Below, piece by piece: positions 1 through 8,226 of a stretch of DNA of 64,000 nt. Every line of letters starts with the position of its first letter. The stretch's first letter is position 1. Origin of the DNA: DAOUJI01 sp965197415 (GTDB taxonomy: Bacteria; Chloroflexota; Dehalococcoidia; Lucifugimonadales; JAGWBF01); the NCBI GenBank assembly GCA_965197415.1, contig OZ240207.1, forward strand, positions 310,001 to 374,000, read 5' to 3'. Made by a program: the position numbers and the translations under genes. The notes beneath the pieces are model-generated. The model was not told the DNA's origin. It did no database searches and was given only the letters and a program-made list of their open reading frames with translations.

Positions 1-1
1 G

Positions 2-55
2 AACCCTGACTATACTTTTGAATGCATCTCCGACCTGGTCGATCTTTTTAAGTAA
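2..55 (+). CDS. possible C-terminal tail of a plus-strand gene (partial)
   Basis: Frame 2 is open from the window edge to a TAA at 53-55 and would encode the last 17 residues of a protein (ending DLVDLFK). A hairpin lies directly after the stop, which fits a gene end. The stretch is far too short to identify, and the frame could be open by chance. Confidence 0.25.
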   Translation, partial: NPDYTFECISDLVDLFK

Positions 56-73
56 CAGACCCCTGTGGGTCTG
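56..73. terminator. hairpin between convergent genes
   Basis: The arms CAGACCC and GGGTCTG form a 7-bp stem around a 4-base loop. It sits between the putative plus-strand gene end at 55 and the 3' end of lipA at 114 on the minus strand. No clear T-run follows on either side, so intrinsic termination is only a suggestion. Confidence 0.35.
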
Positions 74-113
74 AATCTGCAGGGAAACCAAGGAATGGCG
101 CCGGCTGACGGTT

Positions 114-1067
114 TTATCCAGCGGCGGAGTTGCTCATGCCCAGTAGAGCGGACGCCGCATCGTGTTGGTCGTCGGCGTGGTAGGAACTTCGGACCAGGGG
201 GCCTGAAGCGATGTGCTTGAACCCCATTGACTCGCCCAATACTCGAAGTTTGTCGAACTCTTCAGGTGTGTAAAAGCGATGGATTGCAACGTGGTTTTTC
301 GAAGGTCGGAGGTATTGGCCGATGGTAAGCAAGTCGCATCCGACGCCTCTAAGGTCCTCCATGGTCTCGATGACTTCGTCCCACTCTTCACCCATGCCGA
401 CTATGATGCCCGACTTGGTGGGCATGTTCGGGTCCAGGTCTTTCACCCGGGCCAGCAGGTCTATGGAGCGTCGGTAGTCGCCCTTGGGGCGGATTTTAGG
501 GAAAATGCGGCGAGCCGACTCGATGTTGTGGTTCAGGACCGCCGGACGCGCCTCCACCGTGGTCTTGAGGGCGGGCAGCGATCCGTCGTAGTCGGGGATG
601 AGGACTTCCACCCTGCATTCCGGCGCAAGCTTACGTATCTTGCGGATGCACATGGAGAATATCAGTGAGCCGCCGTCAGGCAAATCGTCCCGGTTGACAG
701 AGGTTATGACGCAATACCGCAGCCCCATTTTCTGGACGGTCCTGGAGAGGCGGTCTGGTTCTGCCATGTCCAGCCCAGTGGGTCTTCCGGTGGTCACGGC
801 GCAATAGTGGCACCGGCGTGTGCAAATATCGCCGAGAATCATGAAGGTGGCGGAACGCCTTTCCCAGCATTCGCCAATGTTGGGGCAGCGGGCCTCCTCG
901 CAGACCGTGTGCAGTTCCGACTCCCGAAGCAGGTTCTTGAGCCGTATGTATTCCGGCCCGCCTGGCATTCGGACCTTCATCCACGGCGGCAGACGCCGGG
1001 GCGGGTTATCCTGCCCGGAGTCCGACGTGTGGAGAGGCAGGTCGTGCGAATGGGGTGTGACCGTCAT
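114..1067 (-). CDS. lipA: lipoyl synthase
   Basis: This radical-SAM enzyme inserts two sulfur atoms into octanoyl chains on the E2 and GcvH lipoyl domains in the cytoplasm. Both iron-sulfur motifs are visible: the N-terminal auxiliary cluster set in CEEARCPNIGEC (about residues 56-67) and the radical-SAM CTRRCHYC (about 82-89). The family's conserved RSSYHAD stretch is near the C-terminus. At 317 residues it is normal length, with a variable N-terminal extension of about 28 residues. The ATG at 1065-1067 overlaps the TGA of the upstream ABC permease (ATGA), so it is probably translationally coupled as the last visible gene of a seven-gene operon. No lipB is in the window. Confidence 0.96.
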   Translation of the reverse strand: MTVTPHSHDLPLHTSDSGQDNPPRRLPPWMKVRMPGGPEYIRLKNLLRESELHTVCEEARCPNIGECWERRSATFMILGDICTRRCHYCAVTTGRPTGLDMAEPDRLSRTVQKMGLRYCVITSVNRDDLPDGGSLIFSMCIRKIRKLAPECRVEVLIPDYDGSLPALKTTVEARPAVLNHNIESARRIFPKIRPKGDYRRSIDLLARVKDLDPNMPTKSGIIVGMGEEWDEVIETMEDLRGVGCDLLTIGQYLRPSKNHVAIHRFYTPEEFDKLRVLGESMGFKHIASGPLVRSSYHADDQHDAASALLGMSNSAAG

Positions 1068-1837
1068 CTGCGAGGCTCCCAGCTAAAGAATCGTATGGCC
1101 AGTATAAGCCCTACGACACCCCATGCGCCCATTATGCCCAGGTGGACCCACTCGAATCCGGCCCCGGTTTCAAAGGGGTTGAAGGCCGTCTGGAGCGCCA
1201 GGGAGAAGTGCCTTACGGGAAATATGTTGGCGAACATGCCCAACCACTCCGGGGCGTTGTCCATGGGAATGAATATGTCGGATATGAACATCAACGGCAG
1301 AATCGTGCCGTTGACCACAGCCGGAGACGCGTCGGCGTTGGGGACAGCCCCGGTGATGGCCAAGCCAAGGATGGAGAATACGGCTGCCCCAACCGCCACA
1401 GTGACGATGAAGGCGGGCATGGTGTTGGTGGGCACGTCCACTCCGTAGAAGAGAACTCCGAATCCTGTCACCAGAGCCACAAGCAGCAATGCGATGAGAC
1501 AAGCGTGGGCGAACCGGCCGAACATGAATGCCCAACTTGGAAGCGGGGTGCCTCGAGTGCGTTTCAGAAGTCCCAGGTCTCTTGAGAAAGATATGCCTAT
1601 GGCGATGTAGGTGTAGCACGCGCTGATGACCGACAGCGCCGCGATGCTGGGGACATAGAAAGTTGACGTGGTGGTTGTTCCGCCAGGAACAGTGAACTCT
1701 CGGCTCCCGAATATGAGGTTGAAAATCACCAGGAACATCAGAGGGAAGGCCACCGTGAAGAAGGCGGCGGGAGGGTTGCGCCAGAAGGCACGGTTCTGAT
1801 ATCGCACCTCCCTTAGCGCGAGCACGAAGGAGTTCAT
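1064..1837 (-). CDS. ABC-2 type transporter permease
   Basis: Integral membrane subunit of an ABC exporter. From the start MNSFVLALREVRYQNR it shows about six hydrophobic segments in the ABC-2 (DrrB/NodJ-like) arrangement, with one early segment (AAFFTVAFPLMFLVIFNL) and five more to the C-terminus. The start at 1835-1837 overlaps the stop of the ATPase gene as ATGA. An upstream in-frame ATG at 1948 would lie inside that gene and is not preferred. Its partner is the ATPase at 1834-2754. The substrate cannot be deduced; drug, lipid or polysaccharide export are the usual roles. Confidence 0.88.
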   Translation of the reverse strand: MNSFVLALREVRYQNRAFWRNPPAAFFTVAFPLMFLVIFNLIFGSREFTVPGGTTTTSTFYVPSIAALSVISACYTYIAIGISFSRDLGLLKRTRGTPLPSWAFMFGRFAHACLIALLLVALVTGFGVLFYGVDVPTNTMPAFIVTVAVGAAVFSILGLAITGAVPNADASPAVVNGTILPLMFISDIFIPMDNAPEWLGMFANIFPVRHFSLALQTAFNPFETGAGFEWVHLGIMGAWGVVGLILAIRFFSWEPRR

Positions 1838-2754
1838 TCCGCGTCCTTCTCTGTGTTCATTCGCGGAACAAGCTCCAGGTAGACGTCCTCCAGCGACGGT
1901 CGGGAGACGGTCAGGTCTTCCAGTTCCACGTTCTGGGCAACGGCCCATCCGGTCAGGCGGTGCATCGTCGCAGTGGGAGTGGACGTGCGTATACTTACCA
2001 GCCCGTCCGTTGCCGCAGGCTCAGCGTCGAATTCATCGGGAAGCGGCGGCGATTCGGGCGGCGGTCTGAAGGATATGGCGGTGGCGTTTCCGATGCTGGT
2101 CAAGTCTTGGGGAGACCCCTGGGCGGCTATCTGGCCTTGGACTATGATCGCAACTTTGTCCGCCAGGTTCTCCGCCTCGTCCAGGTAGTGGGTCGTCAAG
2201 AAAACCGTCTTGTCCAGCGAGCGCAGGTTCCTGATCATCGCCCAGGCTTCCCGACGCGCCACGGGATCGAAACCCGTAGTGGGCTCGTCGAGAAAGAGCA
2301 GTTCCGGATCCCCAATCAGCCCGATGGCTACGTCCAGCCTCCTCTGCAATCCGCCGGATAGCTTTCTGGCCCTGGTGTTCTTGTGTTCAACCAAGCCCAC
2401 CAGATCCAGGGTTTCGTCCACTGGGAGGGGATGGGGATAGTAGCCGCCAAAAACCTCCAGCGTTTCCTTTACGGTCAAATAGGGTTCCACGCTGGTTGTC
2501 TGCAGGACTATTCCGATACGACTCAAGAAGTCCTTATCGCTGTCGGCGGGGTCGTACCCCAGAACCGTGACTTCCCCGGAGTCTCTGCGTCTATGCCCTT
2601 CCAATATCTCGACGGTGGTGGTCTTGCCCGCGCCGTTGGGCCCCAGGAACGCAAAGACCTGGCCCCGGGACACTTCCAGGTCGATGCCTCTCACGGCCTC
2701 GACGGAGCCGTAGGACTTGTACAGCCCTCGAACGACCACGGCCAGGTCATTCAC
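1834..2754 (-). CDS. ABC exporter ATP-binding protein
   Basis: Cytoplasmic ATPase that drives the adjacent ABC-2 permease. It has Walker A GPNGAGKTTT (about residue 38), the Q-loop region, signature LSGGLQRR, Walker B LLFLDEPTTG and the switch His in LTTHYLDEAE. The last roughly 80 residues form a DrrA-like C-terminal extension. It is 306 residues, typical for the DrrA/CcmA group. It starts with GTG at 2752-2754, 21 bases after gmk, and its stop overlaps the permease start. The substrate is unknown. Confidence 0.92.
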   Translation of the reverse strand: MNDLAVVVRGLYKSYGSVEAVRGIDLEVSRGQVFAFLGPNGAGKTTTVEILEGHRRRDSGEVTVLGYDPADSDKDFLSRIGIVLQTTSVEPYLTVKETLEVFGGYYPHPLPVDETLDLVGLVEHKNTRARKLSGGLQRRLDVAIGLIGDPELLFLDEPTTGFDPVARREAWAMIRNLRSLDKTVFLTTHYLDEAENLADKVAIIVQGQIAAQGSPQDLTSIGNATAISFRPPPESPPLPDEFDAEPAATDGLVSIRTSTPTATMHRLTGWAVAQNVELEDLTVSRPSLEDVYLELVPRMNTEKDAE

Positions 2755-2775
2755 TGTCGGGCGTCCTTCCAGCCA

Positions 2776-3402
2776 CTATATCGACACCCGGCGGGGCGGG
2801 ATTCGGCGTTTTTCGGCGGTTATGATGGCGTCGATGACAGCCACGGCTTCAGCCAACCCCCCGTCCTTGTTTACGACCTTGTAATCAAAGGAGGCCATTT
2901 GCTCCATCTCTTCTTCGGCGATGGCCGTCCTCAGTTCCATGTCGGCCTCGGTTTCGGTGGCCCGTTTTCTGAGCCGGGACTTCAGTTCGTCCAGTGAAGC
3001 GGGGGCCAGGAAGATGGACACGGCCTCCGGGGCCAACTTCCGAATGGTGGCGGCGCCCTGCACGTCCACTTTGACTATGACATCGAGGCCGTTGGCCAGG
3101 GCGTCCCTCACCGGACCCTTGGGCACCCCGTACCAATTGCCGTAGACCTGAGCGTATTCCAAGAGCTCCCCGGATTTGACTTGCTCGGTGAAGGCGTCGG
3201 AGTCCATGAATATGTACGGTTTGCCCTGAGTCTCGCCGGCGCGCATGGACCTTGTGGTGGCGGTTTCCGCGAAATGCCACGTACGGTCCAAGCGGCGGAG
3301 CTCGTTAAGGGCGGCGTCTTTTCCCACGCCGGAAGGGCCGGACAGCACTATCAACAGGGGTGGGGCGGAAGATCGGTAGCCGGAGTCGACCTTGTGGGTC
3401 AT
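2776..3402 (-). CDS. gmk: guanylate kinase
   Basis: Phosphorylates GMP to GDP with ATP in purine nucleotide metabolism. The P-loop GPSGVGKD is near residue 24, followed by the GMP-binding region with the family TTRSMRAGE and the Y-G-V/P-K-G-P segment. It is about 208 residues, a normal length. The chosen ATG (3400-3402) has a GGAGG upstream and overlaps the aroA stop as ATGA. A longer frame upstream would run into aroA. The C-terminal basic tail (RRIPPRRVSI) is slightly unusual. The P-loop carries D rather than the more common S/T after GK, which is worth noting but does not change the family call. Confidence 0.9.
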   Translation of the reverse strand: MTHKVDSGYRSSAPPLLIVLSGPSGVGKDAALNELRRLDRTWHFAETATTRSMRAGETQGKPYIFMDSDAFTEQVKSGELLEYAQVYGNWYGVPKGPVRDALANGLDVIVKVDVQGAATIRKLAPEAVSIFLAPASLDELKSRLRKRATETEADMELRTAIAEEEMEQMASFDYKVVNKDGGLAEAVAVIDAIITAEKRRIPPRRVSI

Positions 3403-4697
3403 CCCGCCTCCGCCGGAATATCTCCCAGGGAGGAGAGGTGGTCCCAAAACTGCGGGTACGACACGTCTACAGACTCGGAACCGTCTATGATCGTCTCGCC
3501 GTCGGCCAACATCCCTGCAACCGCCAGAGACATGGCAATCCTGTGGTCGTCGTAGCTTTCGCAGGGCGCTCCGGCCAGCTTTCCCGTGCCGTGAATCACC
3601 ATGCCGTCGGGAAGCTCCTCTATTCGCGCTCCAAGACGCGACAACTCCCGGACCATCGTGGCGATCCTGTCCGATTCCTTGTGCCTTAGTTCCTCGGCGT
3701 CGGTGATGCGCGTAACGCCGTCAGCGAAACACGCCGCCACCGCCAGGACCGGCATCTCGTCTATCATCCGAGGGACGGTGTCTCCGCCGATGTGGATGCC
3801 CTTCAGTTGACTGGATTGCACCACCAGGTCGGCCACAGGCTCTCCGCCTTCCGTCCGGGGGTTTACATAAGAGATGTCAGTGCCCATTTCCTCCAGCACG
3901 TCCAGAATGCCGTTTCGGGTGGGATTGATCCCCACTCCCCGAACGGAAACTCTGGCGTCCGGGTGGCAGGCCCCTGCCGCCAGCCAGAAAGCTGCGGAGC
4001 TAATGTCTCCAGGCACGGAAACGTCCACGGCCGTAAGCGACGCCGGCGTCACACGTATGGAGAGACCGTCTTCTTCTATGGAAGCGCCCATGGCGCTGAG
4101 CATGCGCTCGGTGTGGTCCCTTGACCGGGCGGGCTGGTGTATCAGTGTCTCTCCGTCGGCGTAGATGCCTGCAAGGATTATCGCCGACTTGACCTGGCCG
4201 CTGGCCACAGGCATTGAATATTCGATGCCCTTGAGGGAACCCCCTCGTATGGCCAGGGGGGCCAGTGTGTTTCCGTTCCTGCCCGAAATGGCCGCCCCCA
4301 TTTGGGACAAAGGCGTGATGACCCGTCCCATAGGGCGCGTTCTGAGGGAGCCGTCCCCTGTCAGTATGGAGAAGATAGGCTGGCCTGCGAGGAGCCCTGA
4401 AAGCAACCTCATGGAAGTGCCGCTGTTGCCGGCGTCCAAGATGTCGGTGGACTCCTGAAGCAATCCTCCGGAGCCGTGGACGGTGACCTGTCCCTTGGAC
4501 GACTCGAACTCGACTCCGAGGCTGCTCATGCAACCCATAGTCGAGACCACGTCCTGCCCAAAAGAAAGGCCCGCGACTGTGGCGGACCCGCTCGCAAGAG
4601 CGTTGAACATTAACGCCCTGTGGGAGACGGACTTGTCGCCGGGTATGTCGACTGCGCCGCGCAGGGTCCGTGGCCGACGCAGCGCCTGTCTGGCCAA
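3399..4697 (-). CDS. aroA: 3-phosphoshikimate 1-carboxyvinyltransferase (EPSP synthase)
   Basis: Transfers enolpyruvyl from PEP to shikimate-3-phosphate, the sixth shikimate-pathway step. The N-terminal GDKSVSHRALM, the LDAGNSGTSMRL motif (about residue 86) and the C-terminal KESDRIATM and DDHRIAMS motifs are all present. At 432 residues it is full length. It begins with TTG at 4696-4698, or the adjacent codon in that frame, six bases after the TyrA-like gene and behind an AGAGG. Its stop overlaps gmk. It sits in an operon with a TyrA-like dehydrogenase, which is the expected kind of neighbour for aromatic amino-acid synthesis. Confidence 0.95.
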   Translation of the reverse strand: MARQALRRPRTLRGAVDIPGDKSVSHRALMFNALASGSATVAGLSFGQDVVSTMGCMSSLGVEFESSKGQVTVHGSGGLLQESTDILDAGNSGTSMRLLSGLLAGQPIFSILTGDGSLRTRPMGRVITPLSQMGAAISGRNGNTLAPLAIRGGSLKGIEYSMPVASGQVKSAIILAGIYADGETLIHQPARSRDHTERMLSAMGASIEEDGLSIRVTPASLTAVDVSVPGDISSAAFWLAAGACHPDARVSVRGVGINPTRNGILDVLEEMGTDISYVNPRTEGGEPVADLVVQSSQLKGIHIGGDTVPRMIDEMPVLAVAACFADGVTRITDAEELRHKESDRIATMVRELSRLGARIEELPDGMVIHGTGKLAGAPCESYDDHRIAMSLAVAGMLADGETIIDGSESVDVSYPQFWDHLSSLGDIPAEAG

Positions 4698-4703
4698 TGA
4701 CCT

Positions 4704-5729
4704 CTACCTCCTCCGCTTGTCGTCGTCGGAAGCGCGCTCTCCGGTGATGCTCCGGCCAAACATCTTTTTCTGGGCCGAGGGGTCTCCCGTGAACATTCTT
4801 CCCATAGATTCCATAGCTGAGGGGGCGCGTTCTCTGTTCGCGTGGAACCGCATCTCCGGGCTGACGGCTCCGGCCATCCACCGGGCCCTCTCGTGGGCCG
4901 CCTTATAGAACAGGTCCTTGAGGGCGGCGTCTTTGTCTTCATGGTCCATCAGGATTTGGCGGACTTCATAGAGATGCCCGATGAAAGAGTCAATCCACGA
5001 CACGACTCCCTCACGGTTGCTGAGGACTGAGTCGCTAGTGGCCTGGGGGTCCAAAGCTGCAGGCTTGGTCATCTCTCTGTACTGATGGGAGGCCACCTGG
5101 GCTATGTCGTCCCAGGACGGGCTCTGTGACGTGCAGCTGACCAGGGCCACTCCAAGCAAGGTGGGCAGCTGGTCCACCGCGCCGACAAACGAGTCGTGTT
5201 CCGCTATATCGATGTAGTACGGTTTTCCCCCGATGGTGCGGATCAGATCGGTGAGGGTCTGAACGTGGCTTCGGGAGGCCTTCCGGCTGGGGATGATGCA
5301 ATATGGGCGGTTGTTGAAGACATCGCCCCTGGCCGCTTCCGGCCCGGAGCCGTCTGCGCCGATAATGGGGTCTCCTCCTACAAAGTTGACGGTTGAGGGG
5401 AGGATTTCCTCCGCCCATTCGAGCACGATCCCCTTGGAACTGCCCGTGTCCGTCACAAGGCATCCCGGCTCCAACGACGGCCCGACGATTTCCATGACCT
5501 CTTTTATGGCCATGACAGGAGTGGCTATGATCACAACCTGGGCGCCTTGAACGGCGCCCACCAGGGAGCCTGAGACCCTGTCCACCGCTCCCATGTCTTT
5601 TGCCTTGTTTGCGTGCCGGCGTTCCAGGTCACTGCCGACGATCTCCAGGTCCTTCACCTTGGCCTGCTTTATGGCCAGACCCAGGGAGGCGCCGACCATT
5701 CCGGTCCCTATGATAGCCAGTCTTGACAT
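4704..5729 (-). CDS. TyrA-family (prephenate dehydrogenase-like) oxidoreductase with altered active site
   Basis: An N-terminal Rossmann fold with GTGMVGASLG (about residue 8) and an all-helical second half give the TyrA fold, and the TDTGSSKG motif with its Ser is kept. However, the family's catalytic His in GGHP is Asp (GGDPIIG, about residue 118). The SHLPH substrate-site motif reads DQLPT, and the TRIA arginine is replaced in MTKPA. The Asp codon GAC is clear in the sequence. It is 341 residues, and its start overlaps the upstream stop as TAATG. The operon with aroA argues for an aromatic substrate, but the residue changes argue against ordinary prephenate or arogenate dehydrogenase. The family is confident; the function is not. 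Confidence 0.75.
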   Translation of the reverse strand: MSRLAIIGTGMVGASLGLAIKQAKVKDLEIVGSDLERRHANKAKDMGAVDRVSGSLVGAVQGAQVVIIATPVMAIKEVMEIVGPSLEPGCLVTDTGSSKGIVLEWAEEILPSTVNFVGGDPIIGADGSGPEAARGDVFNNRPYCIIPSRKASRSHVQTLTDLIRTIGGKPYYIDIAEHDSFVGAVDQLPTLLGVALVSCTSQSPSWDDIAQVASHQYREMTKPAALDPQATSDSVLSNREGVVSWIDSFIGHLYEVRQILMDHEDKDAALKDLFYKAAHERARWMAGAVSPEMRFHANRERAPSAMESMGRMFTGDPSAQKKMFGRSITGERASDDDKRRR

Positions 5730-6562
5730 TAGCCCCCTCCGTGTCGGCCCGCCGTGCGGCCTGTCCGTAGCTCGTCGTCGTCATCGTCATTATCGTCGTG
5801 GTCTTCGGCATGGGAGCCGCCCATGGGAAGCAAAGCCCCCGCCCTGCCCTGGGGCTTGCGCTGCCTTCGCGAAAGGCCTTGCAGACGCTCCTTGCATTGC
5901 TTGAGCGCTGTCTTGGACATGGATCCTGCGTCCACCACGATTCCGTCCACTCCGATGTCCCGCAGCCCCTCGAGCTCGGCTGGTGAGAGGTCTCCGGACA
6001 GCTCGACAAGGAGGTATTTGCTGAAGCAGCCCCTGACGGCGCCTATGGTCAGCAGGTGGTCCATGGTCAGGGGTGGTTTGACCGAGTCCAGCGACAGCAG
6101 CACGGCTCCGACGGGCAGGTCGTCTATGACTTGAAGGGCCCTCTCATCCATGTCGGCGCTGATGCACAGGATGCGTCCCTCTTCATCGTCGACCTTGTCG
6201 TTGTCGTCGTCCGAGAGCGCCTCCAGGAAGGCTTTATCGGAACTGAAGGCGAGAAAATCGCATCCCTTCTCCCTGGAGGCCGCCACCTGCTCGGTCGTGA
6301 CCTCCTCCAGCTTCAAACCCCAGGGAAGGCCCTTCAGGGAATCGGCGACTTTCCCTGAGTCGTCCGCCGGGACGCCGTCCAGAACGGCGCCGTCGAACCC
6401 CGCCTCCGATAGAGCGGTGGCGGTCGACGCCCCCTTGGTCTTGCCGATTCTGCCTACAAGGACCATCGGCGGGGTCTTCTCGGCCCGCACGGCCGCCCCG
6501 AAACCCATTTGGGTCACGGGCCCTTTGCTGATTCTGTCAAGCCTGTCCAGGAGCTTGCTCAT
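5729..6562 (-). CDS. protein of unknown function, alternating beta/alpha, Asp-rich tail
   Basis: I do not recognise this 277-residue protein. It shows repeated hydrophobic-strand/helix units (such as PMVLVG, GAVLDG, CDFLAFSS, GAVLLSLD, KYLLVELSG, VDGIVVDAG), suggesting a TIM-barrel-like fold. An acidic insert (DDDNDKVDDEE, near residue 117) is followed at the C-terminus by a basic linker and a run of Asp/Glu and His residues. A Shine-Dalgarno-like AAGGAA precedes the ATG at 6560-6562. It is the first gene of the seven-gene aroA/gmk/lipA operon. No catalytic motif is evident, and no function is proposed. Confidence 0.7.
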   Translation of the reverse strand: MSKLLDRLDRISKGPVTQMGFGAAVRAEKTPPMVLVGRIGKTKGASTATALSEAGFDGAVLDGVPADDSGKVADSLKGLPWGLKLEEVTTEQVAASREKGCDFLAFSSDKAFLEALSDDDNDKVDDEEGRILCISADMDERALQVIDDLPVGAVLLSLDSVKPPLTMDHLLTIGAVRGCFSKYLLVELSGDLSPAELEGLRDIGVDGIVVDAGSMSKTALKQCKERLQGLSRRQRKPQGRAGALLPMGGSHAEDHDDNDDDDDELRTGRTAGRHGGG

Positions 6563-6753
6563 CTATTCCTTTATTCCTTCCTAACAAGTAGAGGCAATTC
6601 TGGTTTCCGGCGGCCTTTCGGTGAGCCGCGTCATATATGATAACATTCCGGCTGTCGGGGTTCCAATGCGGCCTAACGCACAAGAGGTCCGCAATCGGTC
6701 CTCGTGATATGATTCAATGGCAGTTGTGTGCAGACTGACGGCGGAGGTATAGG
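6563..6753. other. divergent intergenic region
   Basis: This 191-base gap separates the minus-strand aroA/lipA operon from the plus-strand NYN gene, so it must hold both promoters. I see no well-spaced -35/-10 pair that I would defend, only AT-rich patches around 6632-6646 and 6705-6715. Confidence 0.4.
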
Positions 6754-7701
6754 GTGGCGGAAAGCCAGATAGGCGTACTGATTGACTTTGAAAACGTCGG
6801 ACTGAATTCGATACAGTCCCTGTTCGACCAATTGTCCGATGTGGGAAGGATAATAGTGAAACGGGCCTACGGTGACTGGTCTAAGGCCCAGAACGTGAGT
6901 GACCAGCTGCTGTCGTTGGGGATCGAAGCGCGCCAAGTCTTCCGCAGCGCGGGCTCAGGCAAGAATGCGGCGGACATTTCGCTGGCCATCGACGCTATCG
7001 ACATGATGCACCGGAACCCTGGACTGGACACCTATGTCATCGTCTCTTCCGACACTGACTTCGTTCCACTGGTGTCCACTCTAAGGGGGGCAGGCAAGAC
7101 GGTGATAGGCGCCGGACACATCGGCGTAGTTTCAAGGGCGTTGGTGAATTCCTGCGATAGGTACATGTCCTTGTCCGACGGGAAGAAGGCCGACATGGAC
7201 ACGTCTGCCCTGAAACAAGAAACCGACTCGTTGCTGGTGCGGGCGATGGAGGCGTCTCTGGACGATCACGGCCAGGTGGTTGCTGCCAAGCTACACAACA
7301 CCATGCTGCGCATGGATCCCAGCTTCGACTACAAAGCCATGGGCCACCGGAGCTTCAGCGGGTTTCTTAACGGTTCGTCTCAGGTTAAAGTGCAGCGATC
7401 ACGGGGAAGAGGCGGCGACGTGTTTGTCGAGCTCACGACTACGGCGTCCTCCGGGGCCTCGCAGCAGGATGCTTCAGGCAATGGCATCGGACGAGACCAG
7501 GAGGAAAAGATAGACGAGGCTTGGTCTCAGGTCCCCGGCGAGACCATCGCCGGGTCCAAGGCTGCGTCGGAGGCCGCCAAGGCGCTGGGCGTCTCCAAAC
7601 TCAGCTCTTCCCGGTACAAGAGCCTCCAAGGACTCTTGAACGCCAGCGAACGGCTCCGGTCACGTTGGACCAGGGTGAAGAACTCGATTCTGAGGAACTA
7701 G
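6754..7701 (+). CDS. NYN-domain (LabA/DUF88-type) putative ribonuclease with LOTUS/OST-HTH domain
   Basis: The first roughly 145 residues are a NYN/PIN-like domain. Acidic metal-binding positions are seen in LIDFENVG (about 9), DISLAIDAID (about 72) and SSDTDFVPLV (about 95). Residues about 155-230 match an OST-HTH/LOTUS RNA-binding domain (LHNTMLRMDPSFDYKAMGHR and after). A Ser-rich linker and a third helical region complete the 315 residues. The start is GTG, preceded by GCGGAGG. The family is associated with RNA processing and decay, but the bacterial substrate is unknown. Its stop shares the bases CTAG with the stop of the convergent gene at 7698. Confidence 0.88.
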   Translation: MAESQIGVLIDFENVGLNSIQSLFDQLSDVGRIIVKRAYGDWSKAQNVSDQLLSLGIEARQVFRSAGSGKNAADISLAIDAIDMMHRNPGLDTYVIVSSDTDFVPLVSTLRGAGKTVIGAGHIGVVSRALVNSCDRYMSLSDGKKADMDTSALKQETDSLLVRAMEASLDDHGQVVAAKLHNTMLRMDPSFDYKAMGHRSFSGFLNGSSQVKVQRSRGRGGDVFVELTTTASSGASQQDASGNGIGRDQEEKIDEAWSQVPGETIAGSKAASEAAKALGVSKLSSSRYKSLQGLLNASERLRSRWTRVKNSILRN

Positions 7702-8132
7702 CCCCCGCCGGTTAGATGTTTCGCGGCCTGCAGGGCCAGGTAGTACCCATATACGCCCACTCCGTAGACGCACGCCTTTGAGACGGGAAGAAAGCTGGAC
7801 GAAACTCCCCTGGAGGCCGGGTTGGAGGCGTGCACCTCTATTACCGGGTAGCCCACCTGGGTAACGGCGCTGGTGATGGCGCCGCCCGCTGTCGTGTAAC
7901 CGGCGGGGTTGATGAGAGCCGCATCCACGCCGTTGTCGTGGGCTTCGTAGAGGGCGTTGATGACCTCTCCGGCGATGTTGGAGTGGAACAACTCCACTTC
8001 CACTCCAAGCTCCCCCGCGTAGGCCCGGATTTTGTCGTTAATTTGCTCCAGCGTGTCCGGTCCGAATATTTCTACCTGGACCTTGCCTCGCATGTTCATT
8101 CCCGCCCCGTGAATCACAAGCGCTCTGGTCAT
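7698..8132 (-). CDS. type II 3-dehydroquinate dehydratase-like protein with altered catalytic residues
   Basis: About 144 residues with the AroQ flavodoxin-like layout: VIHGAGMNMRG (usual NGPNLNLLG), HSNIAGE (QSNxEG), INPAGYTT (NPGAYTH) and IEVHASNP with its His. In the lid loop the catalytic Arg and Tyr of KREPEIYG are replaced (KVQVEIFG), so Arg is Val and Tyr is Phe, and the substrate-binding Asn of NGPN is Gly. The Phe codon TTC is unambiguous. Family knowledge says loss of that Tyr abolishes normal dehydroquinase chemistry, so this is probably a paralogue with another role. A longer upstream frame exists, but MTRALVIHG is the natural start. Confidence 0.78.
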   Translation of the reverse strand: MTRALVIHGAGMNMRGKVQVEIFGPDTLEQINDKIRAYAGELGVEVELFHSNIAGEVINALYEAHDNGVDAALINPAGYTTAGGAITSAVTQVGYPVIEVHASNPASRGVSSSFLPVSKACVYGVGVYGYYLALQAAKHLTGGG

Positions 8133-8226
8133 AGAGTCCTCCGCAGCCAGGCCGGTTTTCGGCCCAGTATAGCATTTATCCTGTGCTAAACTTGGGGGAA
8201 ATTGACTTTGACGACGGCGGCGCATC

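Noticed and set aside
5754..6134. Ser-rich open frame opposite the unknown operon gene
   Set aside because: It is the antisense image of the Asp-rich tail (GAC repeats give TCG repeats); no ribosome site or homology is seen.
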